Counted from the first letter of the stretch, positions 47,654-60,482 are shown. The stretch is DNA of 64,000 nt from Primulina eburnea (GCF_022965805.1 NC_133109.1:1255001-1319000), one strand, 5' to 3'. Made by a program: numbers and translations. The notes: generated by a model not told the origin, from the sequence alone.

Positions 47654-50140
47654 CGGGCGTGGTAAATTCGGAATGTAATATCAGCAACACAGAGAATTTG
47701 AGTTATCTTAATATATTCCACTTGTCCAAAATGGTCATTGAAAACTCTGAGTTTCTTTACTGATTTCAGAATTGATTTTGGTATTGAACAACCTAAGATC
47801 AAAATTTGAAGCCACCTGATCTGCTTGAAGACCGGAGATTACTTTCTATAAATGTGACAGAGATTGATGCAGTATTTTCATATTATATTTGTTTGGTTAG
47901 TCAAAGCTTACGAGGTATCACCATGTGTAGGGTCTTGCATGATCAAAGGAGAATGAACTTGAGAAGCATGTGTGGTAGTTAGATTTCCAGTATATTCTGT
48001 TATGAACTTGCATGCATATTAGTCTGACTCTCAGGGTTGTATTCTTTGTAGAGATTTGTTGACTTGTTTAAATAATAGACTTTTGTAGAGTTGATAGATT
48101 TCTACTTAATTTTGCAGAATCTCACATATTTTTAAAGATTTTCACAGAATTTTGTAGATTTATTTTGCATGACTTTTATTGACATTTGTATATTTTTTCA
48201 TAGAACCCTGTGGATTTTGTAATTTATTATTATGATTATTTTAAATTTATTTGAACTAACAATCGAACCTGAATAATTTTTTATTTATTTCAAATATTTC
48301 TCTTACTCAATATAATATTTTTTACATATTGATTTTACAAAAGACAATAAATAACTCAGTACTAAATATATTGTATTTAAACTTCACTATTCAATACAAC
48401 ATGTTTTTTTAAATCTATTTTTTAAAAATACATAACAATAATATTCATTATTAATAAATAATCAAACTTAAAATAATTTCATTCATTTTAAATAAATATT
48501 CTTATAAAAAAATATATCAATTTTGTTTTTGACAATATGTAAAAAAAAAAACAAGACAATTATTTGTACCTGAAAATAAATAATAAATATGTTAAAATAT
48601 TTGTAATTAGGGTAACTTTATAAAATTTTAATCTATTTAATTTATAAAAGTTATTCTTATATATGTATGTTGATAAAATTCTAAAATTATGTATCAATCA
48701 CACACACACACATATCATTCAAGTTAATGAAAAATATCATGAGTAATTAACTATCAAATGTTATATAATAATTAATAAAAATTAAATTTTATTTATTAAA
48801 AATAATTATTATTTTCAATTGATAGATCAATAAAATATTATAATTTTTTTATTATGAAGTGTAATAAATTTTTATGAGTTTTCGTAACTGAAACAACGAT
48901 ATTAATAATTTAAATTTTTTAACTATTGTTAGCAATAAAAAAATACGTTTTTAAAAAGTATAAATAAATGGATGATAAAATAATGAAAATTTTAGTGCTT
49001 GTATTGTACGTGAGTTTGGGAGATTTTTTAATTAAATGTACATACAAATCTTTAGGTTCAATCAAGGGCTTTAGTTACTGTACTTAATAGAATTCCATGA
49101 AGACATTAAAAGTCTACTGACAATTTGAATAACATAGAGTTTTGTAGAGTTTTTAAAATTGTACAAAAGTTTACGTTGAATACCATTAAACTTTTATAGA
49201 GTATATAAAAGTCTAGATTGAATATCTCTAGATTTTTAAACTCCATAAAAGTTATTAAAAGTCTAGAACCAACACCCCCTCAGTGTCAACTTGGATATCC
49301 TCAAAATGTTGTTCGGAAGTGATCCGCAGAGCAGTTTATTCATCACCTTTAGCTTGAAGCTCATGTGGAGTAGTGGGGATTTGCTTGAAATAGATTGTAT
49401 ATTAGATAATCAATGGAGGGTACATGTGGCAGAGAGGAAGTGATATGATGGTTTGATTCCTGATTCGGTGGATGATCTAGAGAGGATGGATTTGGAGCAG
49501 ATTCTCCTTCAATTGGTTGAAACAGAGGAATAGAAAGCAGTGACTAGAGATTAAGTTGGTTCAATAACTGAAGTTTGAACAGTCTCAGGAGCCACAGATC
49601 TGTCCAATGATTTGAACATATCATCAATATAAGTTAGAAGAACTTCAGAAAGCATATCCATTGTGGTTGGAACATAAACTAGCTGTGATTCCTGAATTTT
49701 CTCTGTTCGAGTAGCGATCTGAATTCTATCTAGTGGATTCTTCTCGAGAATCTAGCTTCTGTTTGAGATAGATAAAGATCAGTTTTTGATTACTGAATAG
49801 GACTGAAATAAGAGAGACCGGTTTGTCTGACTGATCGAGCTGATTGATCTGTTATTCTAAATCCAACTGTTCTGATTTTTATAACGTCCGCTACCAAAGG
49901 GAGAGGCCGTTTAAGATCCTGACTCATGACTTAAACATTCATGAACAGCCCGAGAGAATCCATTTCCAGTTGACTAATCACGACATCATCGTCGCATGAT
50001 GTTGGTCCATGTGGATTGGAATTCTCTCTCTTCATGTACTTATCCGCAATGTGCTTGTTCTTAGCATCATCACGATGAAATCTTTTCTTTCCAGGGATTC
50101 TGATATCATATTAGTTTAAATCCATTCTACTATCTGATTC
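47654..50140 (-). pseudogene. SIRE-type third ORF remnant, interrupted by a DNA element
   Basis: On the minus strand 49284-50140 reads a long, mostly open but stop-riddled frame (for example LEMDSLGLFMNV, ADVIKIRTVGFRITD, GESAPNPSSLDHPPNQ). 48029-47654 reads FNDHFGQVEYIKITQILCVA. The text and position agree with the Pro/Ser-rich and coiled-coil parts of the third ORF at 61038-63877. It is split at 48035-49278 by a DNA element and ends at the copia insertion. Individual residues are not reliable. Confidence 0.5.
48035..49278. mobile_element. AT-rich DNA transposon or large MITE (1.24 kb)
   Basis: CTCAG occurs directly outside both ends (48030-48034 and 49279-49283). The right end read in reverse is GGGGTGTTGGTTCTAGAC, and the left end GGTTGTATTC resembles it. 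Subterminal words such as TTTTGTAGAG and TAAAAGTCTA recur at both ends. There is no coding capacity. The superfamily is uncertain; hAT or PIF-type are possible. Confidence 0.5.
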
Positions 50141-51771
50141 CTATTTTAGACAGGTGAAATACTATTATATGGTCCACCAATTTATCGAACTTTTTCAACT
50201 TGATCTGAACTCTTTTTTCTTAGTCAGATTGATAGTCGTCTGGGCTGATGAGAGGGGTTCAGTTGGTTCAATCAAAAAACTTTCCCTTAGATATCAGATC
50301 AATCTGAGGCAGACCACATCAGCATTTTATGACGTTAGATTCAGCAATTTTCAATGTCGTGTCAGCTTTTTCTCACATCATATCAACATTATCCGGTATC
50401 ATGTCAGCACCGACATCAAAACTAAAATTTGAATACTCAATGAACCAAAATTGTTTTCCCATAAAATTAATTTATACAACTGTTGTGCCTAAACCTACAA
50501 CTCAGGTGGTGAGTTTCCATTATTTTCCTTGTACGAAGATACCAAAAGAAGGATGTGAAACAAATAGCAGAATTTTACCTGCCCACGACGAATTTATACT
50601 GGCAACGTGACAATTATAGATAATTTCACAATTGTGAAAAAATGCCCATTTCCCATCCGTATACATTTATAGATATAGATAGAAAGATTGTTTTTTTTTT
50701 TTAAAGAATAAATTTTTAAAAAATTAATATTTCAAAATTAATATATGTGATGGAGTTTTGCGAAACTCCCCCACTGTTGGGGGATGTTGCAAATTAATTT
50801 GCGGCCTTTTAATTTTTTAATCATTATTATTTTATTTAAAACTTTGACACATCTCTTGTTTTTTTTTTTTTTTAAAAAAAAGGACTTATGACAACAACCA
50901 AAAAATGAGAGCTGAATATTTCAATAATTTAAAAGATATCCTTAAAATGGTGGATCAATAATTTTTTAAAAAATTCTTTATTTATAAAATCTGATGTAAT
51001 TTACCTTTAAAAAAATTATTTTTAAACAATTTTAAATATACGTTGATTTAGTTTTAAAAAATAAAAAATTTGTGCATGTGTGTCGATCACCTTTAAAAAA
51101 TTAAAATAAAATTAACCAACACATATTTAAATAAATAAAAAATATTTTGATTCATAAAAAAATTCCATCATTTTAAGGCGATCTATCTTTCAAATTATCG
51201 AACTTAAACTTCCACTCTCATTTTTGGTATGTGGTCTCATGTTTCATGTTTTTAAATAAGAGATGTGTCCAAGTTCTAAAAGAATAAATGAAAAAAATTA
51301 TAAAAAATTGTTAGTTTAGATTTCAAAAAAATAAATAAAGGTGCATGTGTATTGGTCCGATTATTTTCATTTTATTTTTACCAGCAATGTTGTTAATAAA
51401 AAAATAATGATAGTTGGAATATGAAAATTCTTGAATTTTCGTATGAAAATTCTTGAATTTGTGCTCTTTTTATTTTTGTAAAACAAATTATTTATTCATT
51501 TTAATATATGTTGATTTAGTTTTCAAAAAAAATTAAAGGAAATGTGTGTTTCGATCAACTTATTTTTTTATTTTTTAAAATTAATGAATTTGAGTTCAAA
51601 CTTCCAATTTTTGCATGTGGATTTGAAACATAGATCATCTTAAAATGGTGTACCAGTCAAATATTTAAAAAAAAAATCCATATTTTTAAAATATTAAGCT
51701 ATTTATCTTCCGAAAAAAATTTATATTCTTTCATTTTTTTTAAAAAAAAATTCTTTTATTTATTTTAATAT
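50141..51771. other. AT-rich intergenic DNA with degenerate repeats
   Basis: No gene is supported. From about 51030 onward a phrase of the type TTGATTTAGTTTTCAAAA followed by GTGCATGTGTGTCGATCA recurs several times at intervals of a few hundred bases (about 51040, 51320, 51510, 51775), which suggests an old tandem or dispersed repeat. Confidence 0.5.
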
Positions 51772-51944
51772 GTGTTGGTTTAATTTTCAAAACATTAAAA
51801 GAAAGTATGTATGTGTAGGTCTACTTATTTTTTATTTTAATTTTTTTTCTAATAATAATAATAATAAATATTTAAAAAAAAAATAAAAAGAGCACAAATT
51901 TAAGAATTTTTCGTACAATAATTCAAGAATTTGCATATTCCAAC

Positions 51945-52032
<88 letters not shown>

Positions 52033-52128
52033 TTTTATCATATTATTACTAAAATAAAATTAAAATAAGCGGATCCATACACATACACTTTCCATTACTT
52101 TTCCGAAAACTAACCAACACATTTTTTT
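51772..52128. repeat. Foldback repeat around an ATT microsatellite
   Basis: The left arm (about 51772-51865, GTGTTGGTTTAATTTTC and GTATGTATGTGTAGG) matches the reverse complement of the right arm (about 52045-52128, GTGTTGGTTAGTTTTCGG and GTGTATGTGTATGG). An inner segment around GGAATATGNAAATTCTTGAA also has an inverted partner at about 51415-51440. The centre is the ATT run. The DNA could form a long hairpin, as in foldback elements or MITEs. Confidence 0.55.
51945..52030. repeat. (ATT)n microsatellite, about 28 units
   Basis: An uninterrupted TAT/ATT run of 86 bp. Its minus-strand reading gives a poly-Asn ORF that is not a gene. A smaller related run lies at about 51851-51866. Confidence 0.95.
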
Positions 52129-52132
52129 AACC

Positions 52133-52313
52133 GTAGGTCTCTTGTGAGACGATCTCACGAATCTTTATCTGTGAGACGGGTCAACCCTACCGGTATTCAA
52201 AATAAAAAGTAATACTCTCAGTATAAAAAGTAATACTTTTTAATGGATGACCCAAATAAGAGATCTGTCTAACAAAATACGATACGTAAGACCGTTTCAC
52301 ACAAGTTTTTGCC
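52133..52313. mobile_element. Third copy of the GTGAGAC MITE (181 bp)
   Basis: Shares both ends with 2900-3061 in opposite orientation: GTAGGTCTCTTGTGAGACG at the left and TTTCACACAAGTTTTTGCC at the right, with the core AAAAAGTAATAC and TGGATGACCCAAATAAGAGA. A short internal duplication (AAAAAGTAATACT twice) makes it longer. Confidence 0.7.
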
Positions 52314-52388
52314 TTTTTGTAATTGTTCTTCATCATTATTATTGTTTTTTAGAAAACGAACACATGTCTCTTATTTTAAAAAATAAGA

Positions 52389-53871
52389 TGTCGGGATCAA
52401 GATAGGGAATTTAGAGGAGGTGAATAAATTTTCTTTCATAGTTTTATTGTGTTAAACACAATGCTGAAACTTTCTTCGTATCATTAGAGTTTTCAAAGAG
52501 TCTATTAGTATCAACTGTGCGGAAGAAGACTTACTGAAACCGATTTGAACAAAAGCATATTCAGTTGGATGGTTAATAAAAGGTAGACTGAACGATAAAC
52601 GAACGCATGGATGTTTATAGATGTTCGGAGAATTTAATACTCATATGTCTTCTTTCCATTTCTTGATTTTATAATAAATGAAATTTTTATATTTTAAAAA
52701 TTTAACATAAACTTTCCCTATAGACTAGATATATAAATTAATGGGGACCGTAGTACCCAGTAATTTATAATAAATTAGTGTTCCATGGCACATGATACAT
52801 GTCATATTAAATGTTTTTTTTTTGATAATTTTCGTGTAAAATATATGATAGACATGAATTAATTGTGGCGATGAAAATAAAAACCAGCAGACCAGCAGCA
52901 CTCTTTAAGAAAACAGTAGACAAAAAGAAAATCAGAAGCTACTGTTCTAGTAAAACAAAAGCAGTAGAAAGCTAGAAACACAGAATCAGTAGAATATGTT
53001 GCCTAACGTGACTACTTTAAATGTTACCGTTAAAGTTACCAAGTACTAGAATTAATTGCAGCATTAAATACTATACGGAGTCATTTAATTCACTTTACCG
53101 AGTTTAGTATAAAACAAGACTGATTGTTTTATAGCTTTTATGCAGGAACCTTTTTTGGTAATAAAGCTGACTCTATCAGAAATCTGAAGACATCTTCTGA
53201 TCATAAACGTTGAACTCAGACGCTTATATATACATGGAACAAACCCTTACAGAAATAGAACGCTACGCATAATATCTTTTCAAGGATCAATGCTATTTCA
53301 CTCAACGAGACAACCTCGAAATTCCTTGATAACTTTGAATTCAACACAAAGAAAAGTAGCACACGTTTCATAGCAAATATCTGATCTTTTGAAGATCATC
53401 TTGTGCTAACTGATTCTTACACTCTACACAATCTTTTACAACACTTATATTTTATCAGGAAGATCTTGTAATCTGAAAAGAGTCTTTTCAGATCTTTGTG
53501 TATCACATTCTTTTTGAGTCGAGTAACTAAGAGTTTCAGTAGGCAAATGTGTAAGTCCTTCTGAAATGGGTGTGTACAAGAGTTGTACTGTAATATCCAA
53601 AGTCTTTTAGTTATAACTTCTGGAAACAGGAGAAGGGGAGACGTAGAAGATTTTTATCTTCGAACTTCCATAAACAACTACTGCCTACTGTTATTATTGT
53701 CTTTCACTTACTTCATCAGATTGTTTCCGCACCTATAATTGTAATCTAGGTGAAGGTATACACAACAAGATAAACTACTATCTCTAACAGGATTTTAGTA
53801 CCTCATCAAAAGAAAGAAAAAAAAAACAGAGTTTATTCACCCCCCTCTAAACTCAACTTCGATCCTCAACA
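52389..53871 (+). repeat. 5' LTR of the SIRE-type element (1483 bp)
   Basis: It runs from TGTCGGGATCAAGATAGGG to GATCCTCAACA and directly precedes the primer site. The left border is inferred from the TG start and the phrase itself; the 3' LTR needed for confirmation is outside the window. Confidence 0.75.
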
Positions 53872-53873
53872 AT

Positions 53874-53885
53874 TGGTATCAGAGC
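53874..53885 (+). promoter_or_regulatory. SIRE-type primer binding site
   Basis: TGGTATCAGAGC starts two bases after the LTR end and is complementary to initiator tRNA-Met. Confidence 0.92.
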
Positions 53886-53917
53886 AGGTTATTCTTGTTC
53901 GTGAAAAACTACAACAG

Positions 53918-55842
53918 ATGGCACACTTTAGCAATATCCCTATGTTCTCTAAGGAAGATTTTGATGATTGAAAGATTAGAATGCAAGCTCATCTTGCAGC
54001 ACAAGATGATGACATGTGGTATGTCATCACAGATGGTCTATTAAAAATATTAAAGCCTAACACAACTGTTGCTGTTACTGAGGGTGCAACACAGATGGTT
54101 GAAAAATCAAGAAGTGAATGGACCAGCGAAGATAAGAAGAAGGCCAACCTTGATAATGTTGCAAAGGATATATTATATAAAACTCTCGACAAGAACACCT
54201 TTAGCAAGATTAAAACGTGTTCTACTGCAAAAGATATTTGGGAAAAGCTCATCCAGATATGTGAGGGAAATGAGCAAACGAAAGAAAAAAAACTGTCTGT
54301 AGTAATGCAGAAGTTCGAAAATCTAAAAATGAGAGCCGGTGAAACTCTAAATGAGTTCGATGAAAGATTCAGTAGCTTGGTAAATGAGCTAACAGCTCTG
54401 GATAAAGAGCATAACAACAGAGAAATAGCTCTCAAGGTGATGAGAGCCTTACCCAGAGAATGGGATGTCAAAACAATGGCTATGAGAGTGTCCAAAGATT
54501 TAAACAAGTTGGAACTGCACGACTTGTTTGCAGATCTGAAAGCATACGAGTTCGAATTGGAGGTAAGAAGTGGAGAAGAGCCTTCAAGTCTACCTACGCT
54601 GCTACTGCTACTACCTCCTTTACTGCTGCTACAGCTGTACCTCAAGCATTACCCACTGTGATCATTGACAGTACATTGGAGAAGACTGCTGAACAAATCA
54701 GTAGTGATGCTATGTCCTTGTTTGTAAAGAAATTCTCCAGGTTCATGAAAAAGAATCATCGAACTTATCAGGGTCTCAATCGCAACTTCAAGAAAGATTC
54801 ACCATCTGGTGATACGGGATGCTTTAACTGTGGAAAAATAGGTCACTTCATTGCTGATTGTCCTAAACCAAAGAAGGATGACCAGAAGAGAAAGGATCAC
54901 AAGAGGAATGACAAAAAGTCCAGAAGAGATCGAAAAGCAATGATTGCTGAAGAAAGCAAATCCAAATGGGCGGACTCCAGTTATGAGTCATCTGATTCAG
55001 AAAGTCGTTCCAGTGACAGTGATGCAGAAGAAGTTAAATGCCTCATTGCAGACACTGATTCAACCTCGACATCTGGAGAGGTATTTGATTTTGATTCTAA
55101 CGAATTCACATGAACTTATCTGATTAATGCATTACATGACATGGTAGAAGAGTATTCTAGACTTTCTCAATCATTCGAAGAAGTTAAGATCGAAAATCAG
55201 AACTTAAAGGATCAAAACAGTAAGTTAACGGAGAATGAAAGAGCAAAAGCAGATTACCAGAAGATGCTTTCTGAAAACCAGAAGTTATCACTACTGGTAA
55301 ATGCTTGGAACAAGTCTTCTATTTCACTTGAAAAGATGCAAGAGTTACAAAAACAATCTGGAGACAGGAGTGGTCTCGGATTTTGTAATAATGAAGGCAC
55401 CTCTGAAACAAATACTAAGCCAAAACTGGATATGTGCAAAGGGAAGTATATTCACTTTGTGAAATCCAGCGTGGTACATAAACCAGAAGTACCTACTGCT
55501 TCAGTAGAAAGGAATGTAAATCAGATGAACAGAAGAATGCATTATGGTCTGGGTTATGTTGAACCTAAGGAAAAAGTTGACCAGAGTTCTAGAATCAGAA
55601 GAGGATTCAACTCTGGAAGACAACCTCCTATGAAGGTTAAAAACTACCAGTACTACAATTCTAAACCTGTTCAGAAGAGATACAGGCTGGACAACAGAAA
55701 CAGAAGGGAAGAACAACATACTAGGATGCACAATGTTAAAAACAACAGACCCTTTGTTGCACACACCTCCATGGATACCCGAAGTACAAAAATTGTACAA
55801 ATGTGGGTCCCCAAAGGACTGATAAGGCTTGGACCCAAATAG
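53918..55842 (+). pseudogene. SIRE-type gag, broken
   Basis: The start MAHFSNIPMFSKEDFDD is followed by TGA, one step from the Trp codon normally found there. The UBN2-type gag core follows (MQAHLAAQDDDMWYVITDGL through NELTALDKEH, 53981-54600). A frameshift near 54580 moves the reading to the next frame, with the zinc knuckle CFNCGKIGHFIADC (about 54820-54860) and a Lys/Asp/Ser-rich tail. A TGA at about 55113 precedes a coiled-coil segment (EEVKIENQNLKDQNSKLTEN). Gag binds genomic RNA and forms the particle; this copy cannot be read through. Confidence 0.82.
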
Positions 55843-55865
55843 ATTTGGGTACCAGATACTAAAAT

Positions 55866-57204
55866 TTGTGTGTGCAGGAACATCAGAAGAAAACAGAAAT
55901 CGGTAACTCTGCATGGTATCTGGACAGTGGATGTTCCAGACACATGACTGGACAGAAAAACCTACTTTCCGAGATAATGAGTTGCACTGGACCAAAGATA
56001 ACTTTTGGAGATAACTCAAAAGGTAAAACCGTGGGTAAATGTAAGATTATCCATGGTAACATAACCATTAATGATGTGTTATTAGTTGACAACCTTTGTT
56101 ACAATCTAAATAGCATTAGTCAACTATGTGATAATGGTTATTCAGTAGCTTTTCAGAAGCACTCGTGTGTAGTTAGAGATTCTGCTGAAACTAATGTATT
56201 AACTGGAAAGAGATAAGGCAACACCTACAGAGTCTCTTGGAACTCAAATCATGTCAACACTCCCATATGCTTAGTTGCCTCTCTTAGTAATAAACACTGG
56301 CTATGATACAAAAAATTGAATCATCTGAATTTCAAGTCAATCAATCATCTCAAAAAGCAGAATATAGTTGATGGATTACCTGATATTAATTTTGTTAAAA
56401 ATCATGTTTGTTCTGCTTGTCAGCTTGGGAAACAGATAAGATCTAGTTTCAAGAACAAAGATAGCAAATCAACTTCAAGATGCCTGGAATTACTGCATAT
56501 GGATCTATTTGGTCCAATCCCTATCATGAGCTTAGGGGGAATGAAATATACTCTTGTTGTTATTGATGATTTTTCTAGATTCACTTGGGTAATATTTCTC
56601 GCAGGAAAAGATCAAACCAGTAGCCTCCTGATCAAGCTTCTGAAAAGGATTCAAAATGAAAAATCTTCTTCCATCATTAAAATCAGAAGTGATCGGGGTA
56701 CTGAGTTCACTAACAAAAATCTTGAGTTATATTTGGATGAACAGGGGATTCATCATGAATATTCAGCTGCCAGAACACCTCAACAAAACGGAGTAGCTGA
56801 GAGGAGAAATTGAACTCTAAAAGAAGCAGCTAGAACAATGCTAGCAGACGCAGATATCTCTCAGCGCTTCTGGGCTGAAGCAAAACACTGCTTGTTACAC
56901 GCAAAACAGAACTATGGTCAACAAAAGGCACAATCAAACTCCGTATGAAATATGGAAAGGGAATAAACCCAACATATCTTATTTTCATGTGTTTGGTTGC
57001 AAATGTTTTGTACTAAATAATGGAAAAAATCATTTAACTGCATTTGACTCAAAATCAGATGCTGGACTATTTCTTGGTTACTCTGCTATAAGCGCAGCCT
57101 TTAGAATTTTCAGCAATAGAACTCTTAATGTTGAAGAAAATCGATTCATGTTGTCTTCGATGAAGACAGCAATGCTCCTGAAATATCTAACACGTCAGAT
57201 TTAA
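55866..57204 (+). pseudogene. SIRE-type protease and integrase, broken
   Basis: The protease motif is AWYLDSGCSRHMTG (about 55910-55950). The integrase zinc finger includes MNHLNFKSINHL and CSACQLGKQIRSSF; the catalytic core has LLHMDLFGP, IRSDRGTEFTNK and RTPQQNGVAERRN. Stops at 56214-56216 and near 56814, plus a frameshift before 56914, break it. The C-terminal part reads ISYFHVFGCKCFVLNNGKNH. The closely similar older fragment is at 19190-20748. Confidence 0.85.
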
Positions 57205-57302
57205 GTAACAGGTTAGAGAGGATCCACTTGGAACTGGACAGTGAAGATGATGTAGAAGCAAACATCAAGGATCTTTAAAATCCAGGACCAGACATTCCGA
57301 TA

Positions 57303-59068
57303 GTGGAACCAGAAGTACAGACATTAGATCTGCCAATACCAGCAGAAGACACTCAAGAACCTACTACTGGTTCCGTCGAGAACAATCTCAAGATATCAAA
57401 TCAGGAAGATATCCTTTTAAATCCTTTTATTTGGAGAAAATCTCATCCTCCATCATTGGTTATTGGTAATCCAGCAGCGCCTTTGAGAACCAGAAGGCAA
57501 ATGATTAATGAATACATGCATGCTGCTTTTATCTCTCAGGACGAACCACAGAAAATTGAAGAAGCTCTTCTGGATCCTAGTTGGATTGAAGCTATGCAAG
57601 AAAGAGCTGAATCAATTCAAACGAAACGAAGTTTGGTTTCTAGTACCTAGACCATCTCACCAAGCTGTCATTGGAACTCGGTGGGTATTCAGAAACAAAC
57701 TCAATGAAGAAGGCGCAGTGATCAGAAATAAAGCAAGACTGGTAGCTCAAGGTTTCAGACAAGAAGAAGGAATAGACTATGATGAAACCTTTGCACCAGT
57801 AGCTAGGCTCGAAGCTACCAGAATATTCTTAGCCTTTGCTGCTTTCAAAAATTTCAAAGTATATCAAATGGATGTAAAGAGTGCTTTTCTGAATGGTCTC
57901 TTACAAGAAGAAGTCTACGTCGAACAACCTCCAGGTTTTATCGATCATTTCTCACCTCATCATGTATTCAAATTACACAAAGCATTATATGGTCTAAACA
58001 GGCACCTGGAGCGTGGTATGACACCTTATCGCAATTTCTTATTAATCATGACTTTACAATTGGAGCAGTAGACAAAACTCTGTTTACTTTAGTCAAGAAT
58101 AAGCATATACTTTTAGTACAGATCTATGTTGATGATATTATTTTTGGGTCAACTAACCCCAAATTGTGTGCAAATTTGGAAAATTGATGCAGGATAAATT
58201 CGAAATGAGCATGATGGGAGAATTAACATTCTTCTTAGGATTACAAATTAAACAACTTGATACTGGAATTTTTATAAATCAAGCCAAGTACACCAAGGAG
58301 CTTTTGAAAAAGTTTGGTATGGAAGCATGCTCTACTGCTTCTACTCCAATGAGCTCATCTATTAAACTTGATAAAGATAAAAGTGGAATTCCAGTAGAGG
58401 TAACTTAGTATCGCGGTTTGATTGGTTCACTGTTATACCTTACTGCCAGTAGACCAGATATCATGTTTGCTGTTTGTATTTGTGCGAGATTTCAATCTAA
58501 CCCCAAACAATCACATTACATTGCTGGTAAAAGGATTTTAAAATATCTTAAGGGTACTCGAAATGTAGGCCTCTGGTATCCCAAGGACTCGTCGTTTAAT
58601 CTTATTGGATACTCAGATGCTGATTATGCAGGATGTAAACTGGATAGGAAAAGCACAAGTGGTTTTTGTCAATTTCTTGGTGACAGGTTGATCTCCTGGT
58701 TTAGCAAAAAGCAGACTTCCATAGCCACATCTACTGCAGAAGCAGAATATGTAGCCGCTGGAAGCTGCTGCTCTCAAATATTATGGATTCAGCAACAGTT
58801 AAAAGACTATGGAATTCAAGCCTCCGAATCACCTATTTTCTGTGACAATAACAGTGCCATTGCAATCATACAAAATCCAGTACTTCATTCCAGAACGAAG
58901 CACATAGACATCAGACATCATTTCATCAGAGATTATGTGCAGAAGAAGAACATTCGTCTGGAATATGTTTCTACTGATCAACAAACAGCTGATATCTTTA
59001 CAAAACCTCTGCCTGAGAATAAATTTTCTTACTTTCGAAATACACTTGGATTGATAGATTTAACTTGA
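57303..59068 (+). pseudogene. SIRE-type reverse transcriptase and RNase H, broken
   Basis: RT text: [71 protein letters not shown] and the active site QIYVDDIIFGS (about 58120-58150). Frameshifts near 57640, 58010 and 58170 and a TAG near 58408 interrupt it. RNase H (58418-59068) is open: SRPDIMFAVCICARFQ, YSDADYAGCKLDRKSTSGFC, TAEAEYVAAGSCCSQ, HSRTKHIDIRHHFIRDYVQ, and it ends TLGLIDLT. Confidence 0.88.
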
Positions 59069-59177
59069 TTATTTATCTGATATTTTGGCTTAACTTTTCC
59101 TCTGTGATTATTCAGTTTTTAATTTTGCAGAAGGTAAAAGCTGAACGATAGAGACAATCAGTAGACATAATATTTCA

Positions 59178-59588
59178 TTAAAGATAATAGAAATGGGGGC
59201 GTACATTTCTCACTTCTGTTTTAACGTAAACTCTCCAGGATGCCAACCAAGCGGTCAGCTCTCCAGTAGAGGTACGTAGAAACTCATCTGAAAAAGCAAT
59301 CCTTTTCAGAGTTTTTAGCTCTTTTAAGAGCATGAGAAGGTAAACGCCATCATCAGAGACAACATCTGCACTATCAGCACTATGGAGACGTCGATAATAC
59401 TTCGACATCATTATCAACTCCTTGGTGGAAGATGTTCGCCCACTCTCAAAGGAAGACTGAAGCTCCTGGATCTTAGTCCAGGTGGAAAGTGTCTTTTCCA
59501 GCACTTTGTCTTCGATCACTTGTTTCCGTGCAGCGATCGCCTCCTTCATGAACTCCTCGACCAGATCAGAACTATTCTCTTTTGACAT
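59178..59588 (-). CDS. Antisense ORF A inside the SIRE-type element
   Basis: This 136-aa ORF is on the opposite strand to gag-pol, 110 bp after the pol stop. It starts MSKENSSDLVEEFMKEAIAA and is charged and helical, probably a small soluble alpha-helical protein; no signal peptide, membrane segment or known domain was recognised. On the minus strand CTATAAATAAA (59623-59633) lies about 45 bp upstream of the ATG, which would give a short leader. Antisense additional ORFs are known from some plant LTR retrotransposons. Intact while the sense genes are broken. Chance cannot be excluded at this size. Confidence 0.5.
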   Translation of the reverse strand: MSKENSSDLVEEFMKEAIAARKQVIEDKVLEKTLSTWTKIQELQSSFESGRTSSTKELIMMSKYYRRLHSADSADVVSDDGVYLLMLLKELKTLKRIAFSDEFLRTSTGELTAWLASWRVYVKTEVRNVRPHFYYL

Positions 59589-59622
59589 TTTGATTTGTGA
59601 CTATTTGGCTTAACCCGTTGCT

Positions 59623-59633
59623 TTTATTTATAG
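59623..59633 (-). promoter_or_regulatory. TATA box of antisense ORF A
   Basis: CTATAAATAAA on the minus strand, with the ATG of ORF A at 59588-59586. A start about 30 bp downstream would leave a leader of about 15 nt. Confidence 0.5.
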
Positions 59634-60196
59634 ATGTCAAAAAACACCAAAAATCGAGATAATCATACCTGTAGTAAAGGATACTGAAACGTCCTATGTC
59701 TGGCTATTGACAGTTCATTTATCAAAATTATCATTAATTTAGAAAGAACATTTTTCTGATTATATGAGATTTTTGTCAGATGCAGAAAGTAATTTGTTTC
59801 ATTAACAAAACATGGCTTTTCTTATCTTCCAGTAGAAGCTATCAAGACGACCTCTCTTCTTCTGAATTTAATTCATTATTCATCAGTTATTTATCTTATT
59901 TAGCTAACAGTAAGTTATTTGCAGGAAAGCAGAAGGGAATATCAAGTACTTAAACTGAAATTTTATTAGAAACCATTCCAGTACATTAAACGATGCAAAA
60001 GTAAAAGCAGTAGATCTACAAATGTTTTTTTAACCAGAAGCTTTACATTAAACTTTTTGCATCCAGTAATATCAGCAGATTGTAGTATCTTCAGCAGGAA
60101 CAAGATGGTCTTCTTCAAAGAGATTCCAGCAAGCTTGGGTCTAGTAAGAATCTAGCAAGCTTGGGTCTCGTTAGCACTAATGTATGATCAGATACT
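59634..60196. other. Spacer between the two antisense ORFs
   Basis: AT-rich sequence without a supportable ORF. It would contain the upstream control region of ORF A and the 3' end of ORF B. A short direct repeat (AGCAAGCTTGGGTCT) occurs twice at about 60130-60165. Confidence 0.4.
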
Positions 60197-60442
60197 TTAC
60201 AGGGCATCCGCATCATCGATCAACCAGCAATATCTTATTGCATTAGAAAGCCTCTGGAAAAGATCGATGCTACATCTCAGACTAAATGGAAGGAACAAAT
60301 CTTTTTGATTGTTGACATTACAACTCCAGGAGTTTGATCCAAGAATCACTACGTAAAGAATGACATCTTCAAACTTCCTTCTGAACATTTTTGCTTTGGC
60401 TCCTGGATCAGACTCTAACTCTTCTTTAACTTGAGCTTTCAT
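60197..60442 (-). CDS. Antisense ORF B inside the SIRE-type element
   Basis: This 81-aa ORF starts MKAQVKEELESDPGAKAKMF and ends SNAIRYCWLIDDADAL. It has no recognised domain. ACTATAAATG (60483-60492, minus strand) lies about 45 bp upstream of its ATG, the same geometry as ORF A. It is on the opposite strand to gag-pol and the third ORF and shows no clear similarity to ORF A. It may be a truncated or spliced gene; the cysteine-containing middle (SWSCNVNNQ) is unremarkable. Confidence 0.4.
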   Translation of the reverse strand: MKAQVKEELESDPGAKAKMFRRKFEDVILYVVILGSNSWSCNVNNQKDLFLPFSLRCSIDLFQRLSNAIRYCWLIDDADAL

Positions 60443-60482
60443 TTTAGATTATGAATGTTTAACTTCGTTTAAGTTGTGCAGG

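Noticed and set aside
51832..52041. Minus-strand ORF encoding a poly-asparagine protein
   Set aside because: It is a translation of the ATT microsatellite.
53989..54645. 218-aa minus-strand ORF antisense to SIRE gag
   Set aside because: Exact shadow of the gag frame, Ser/Leu-rich as expected from reversed codons, no TATA box or motif.
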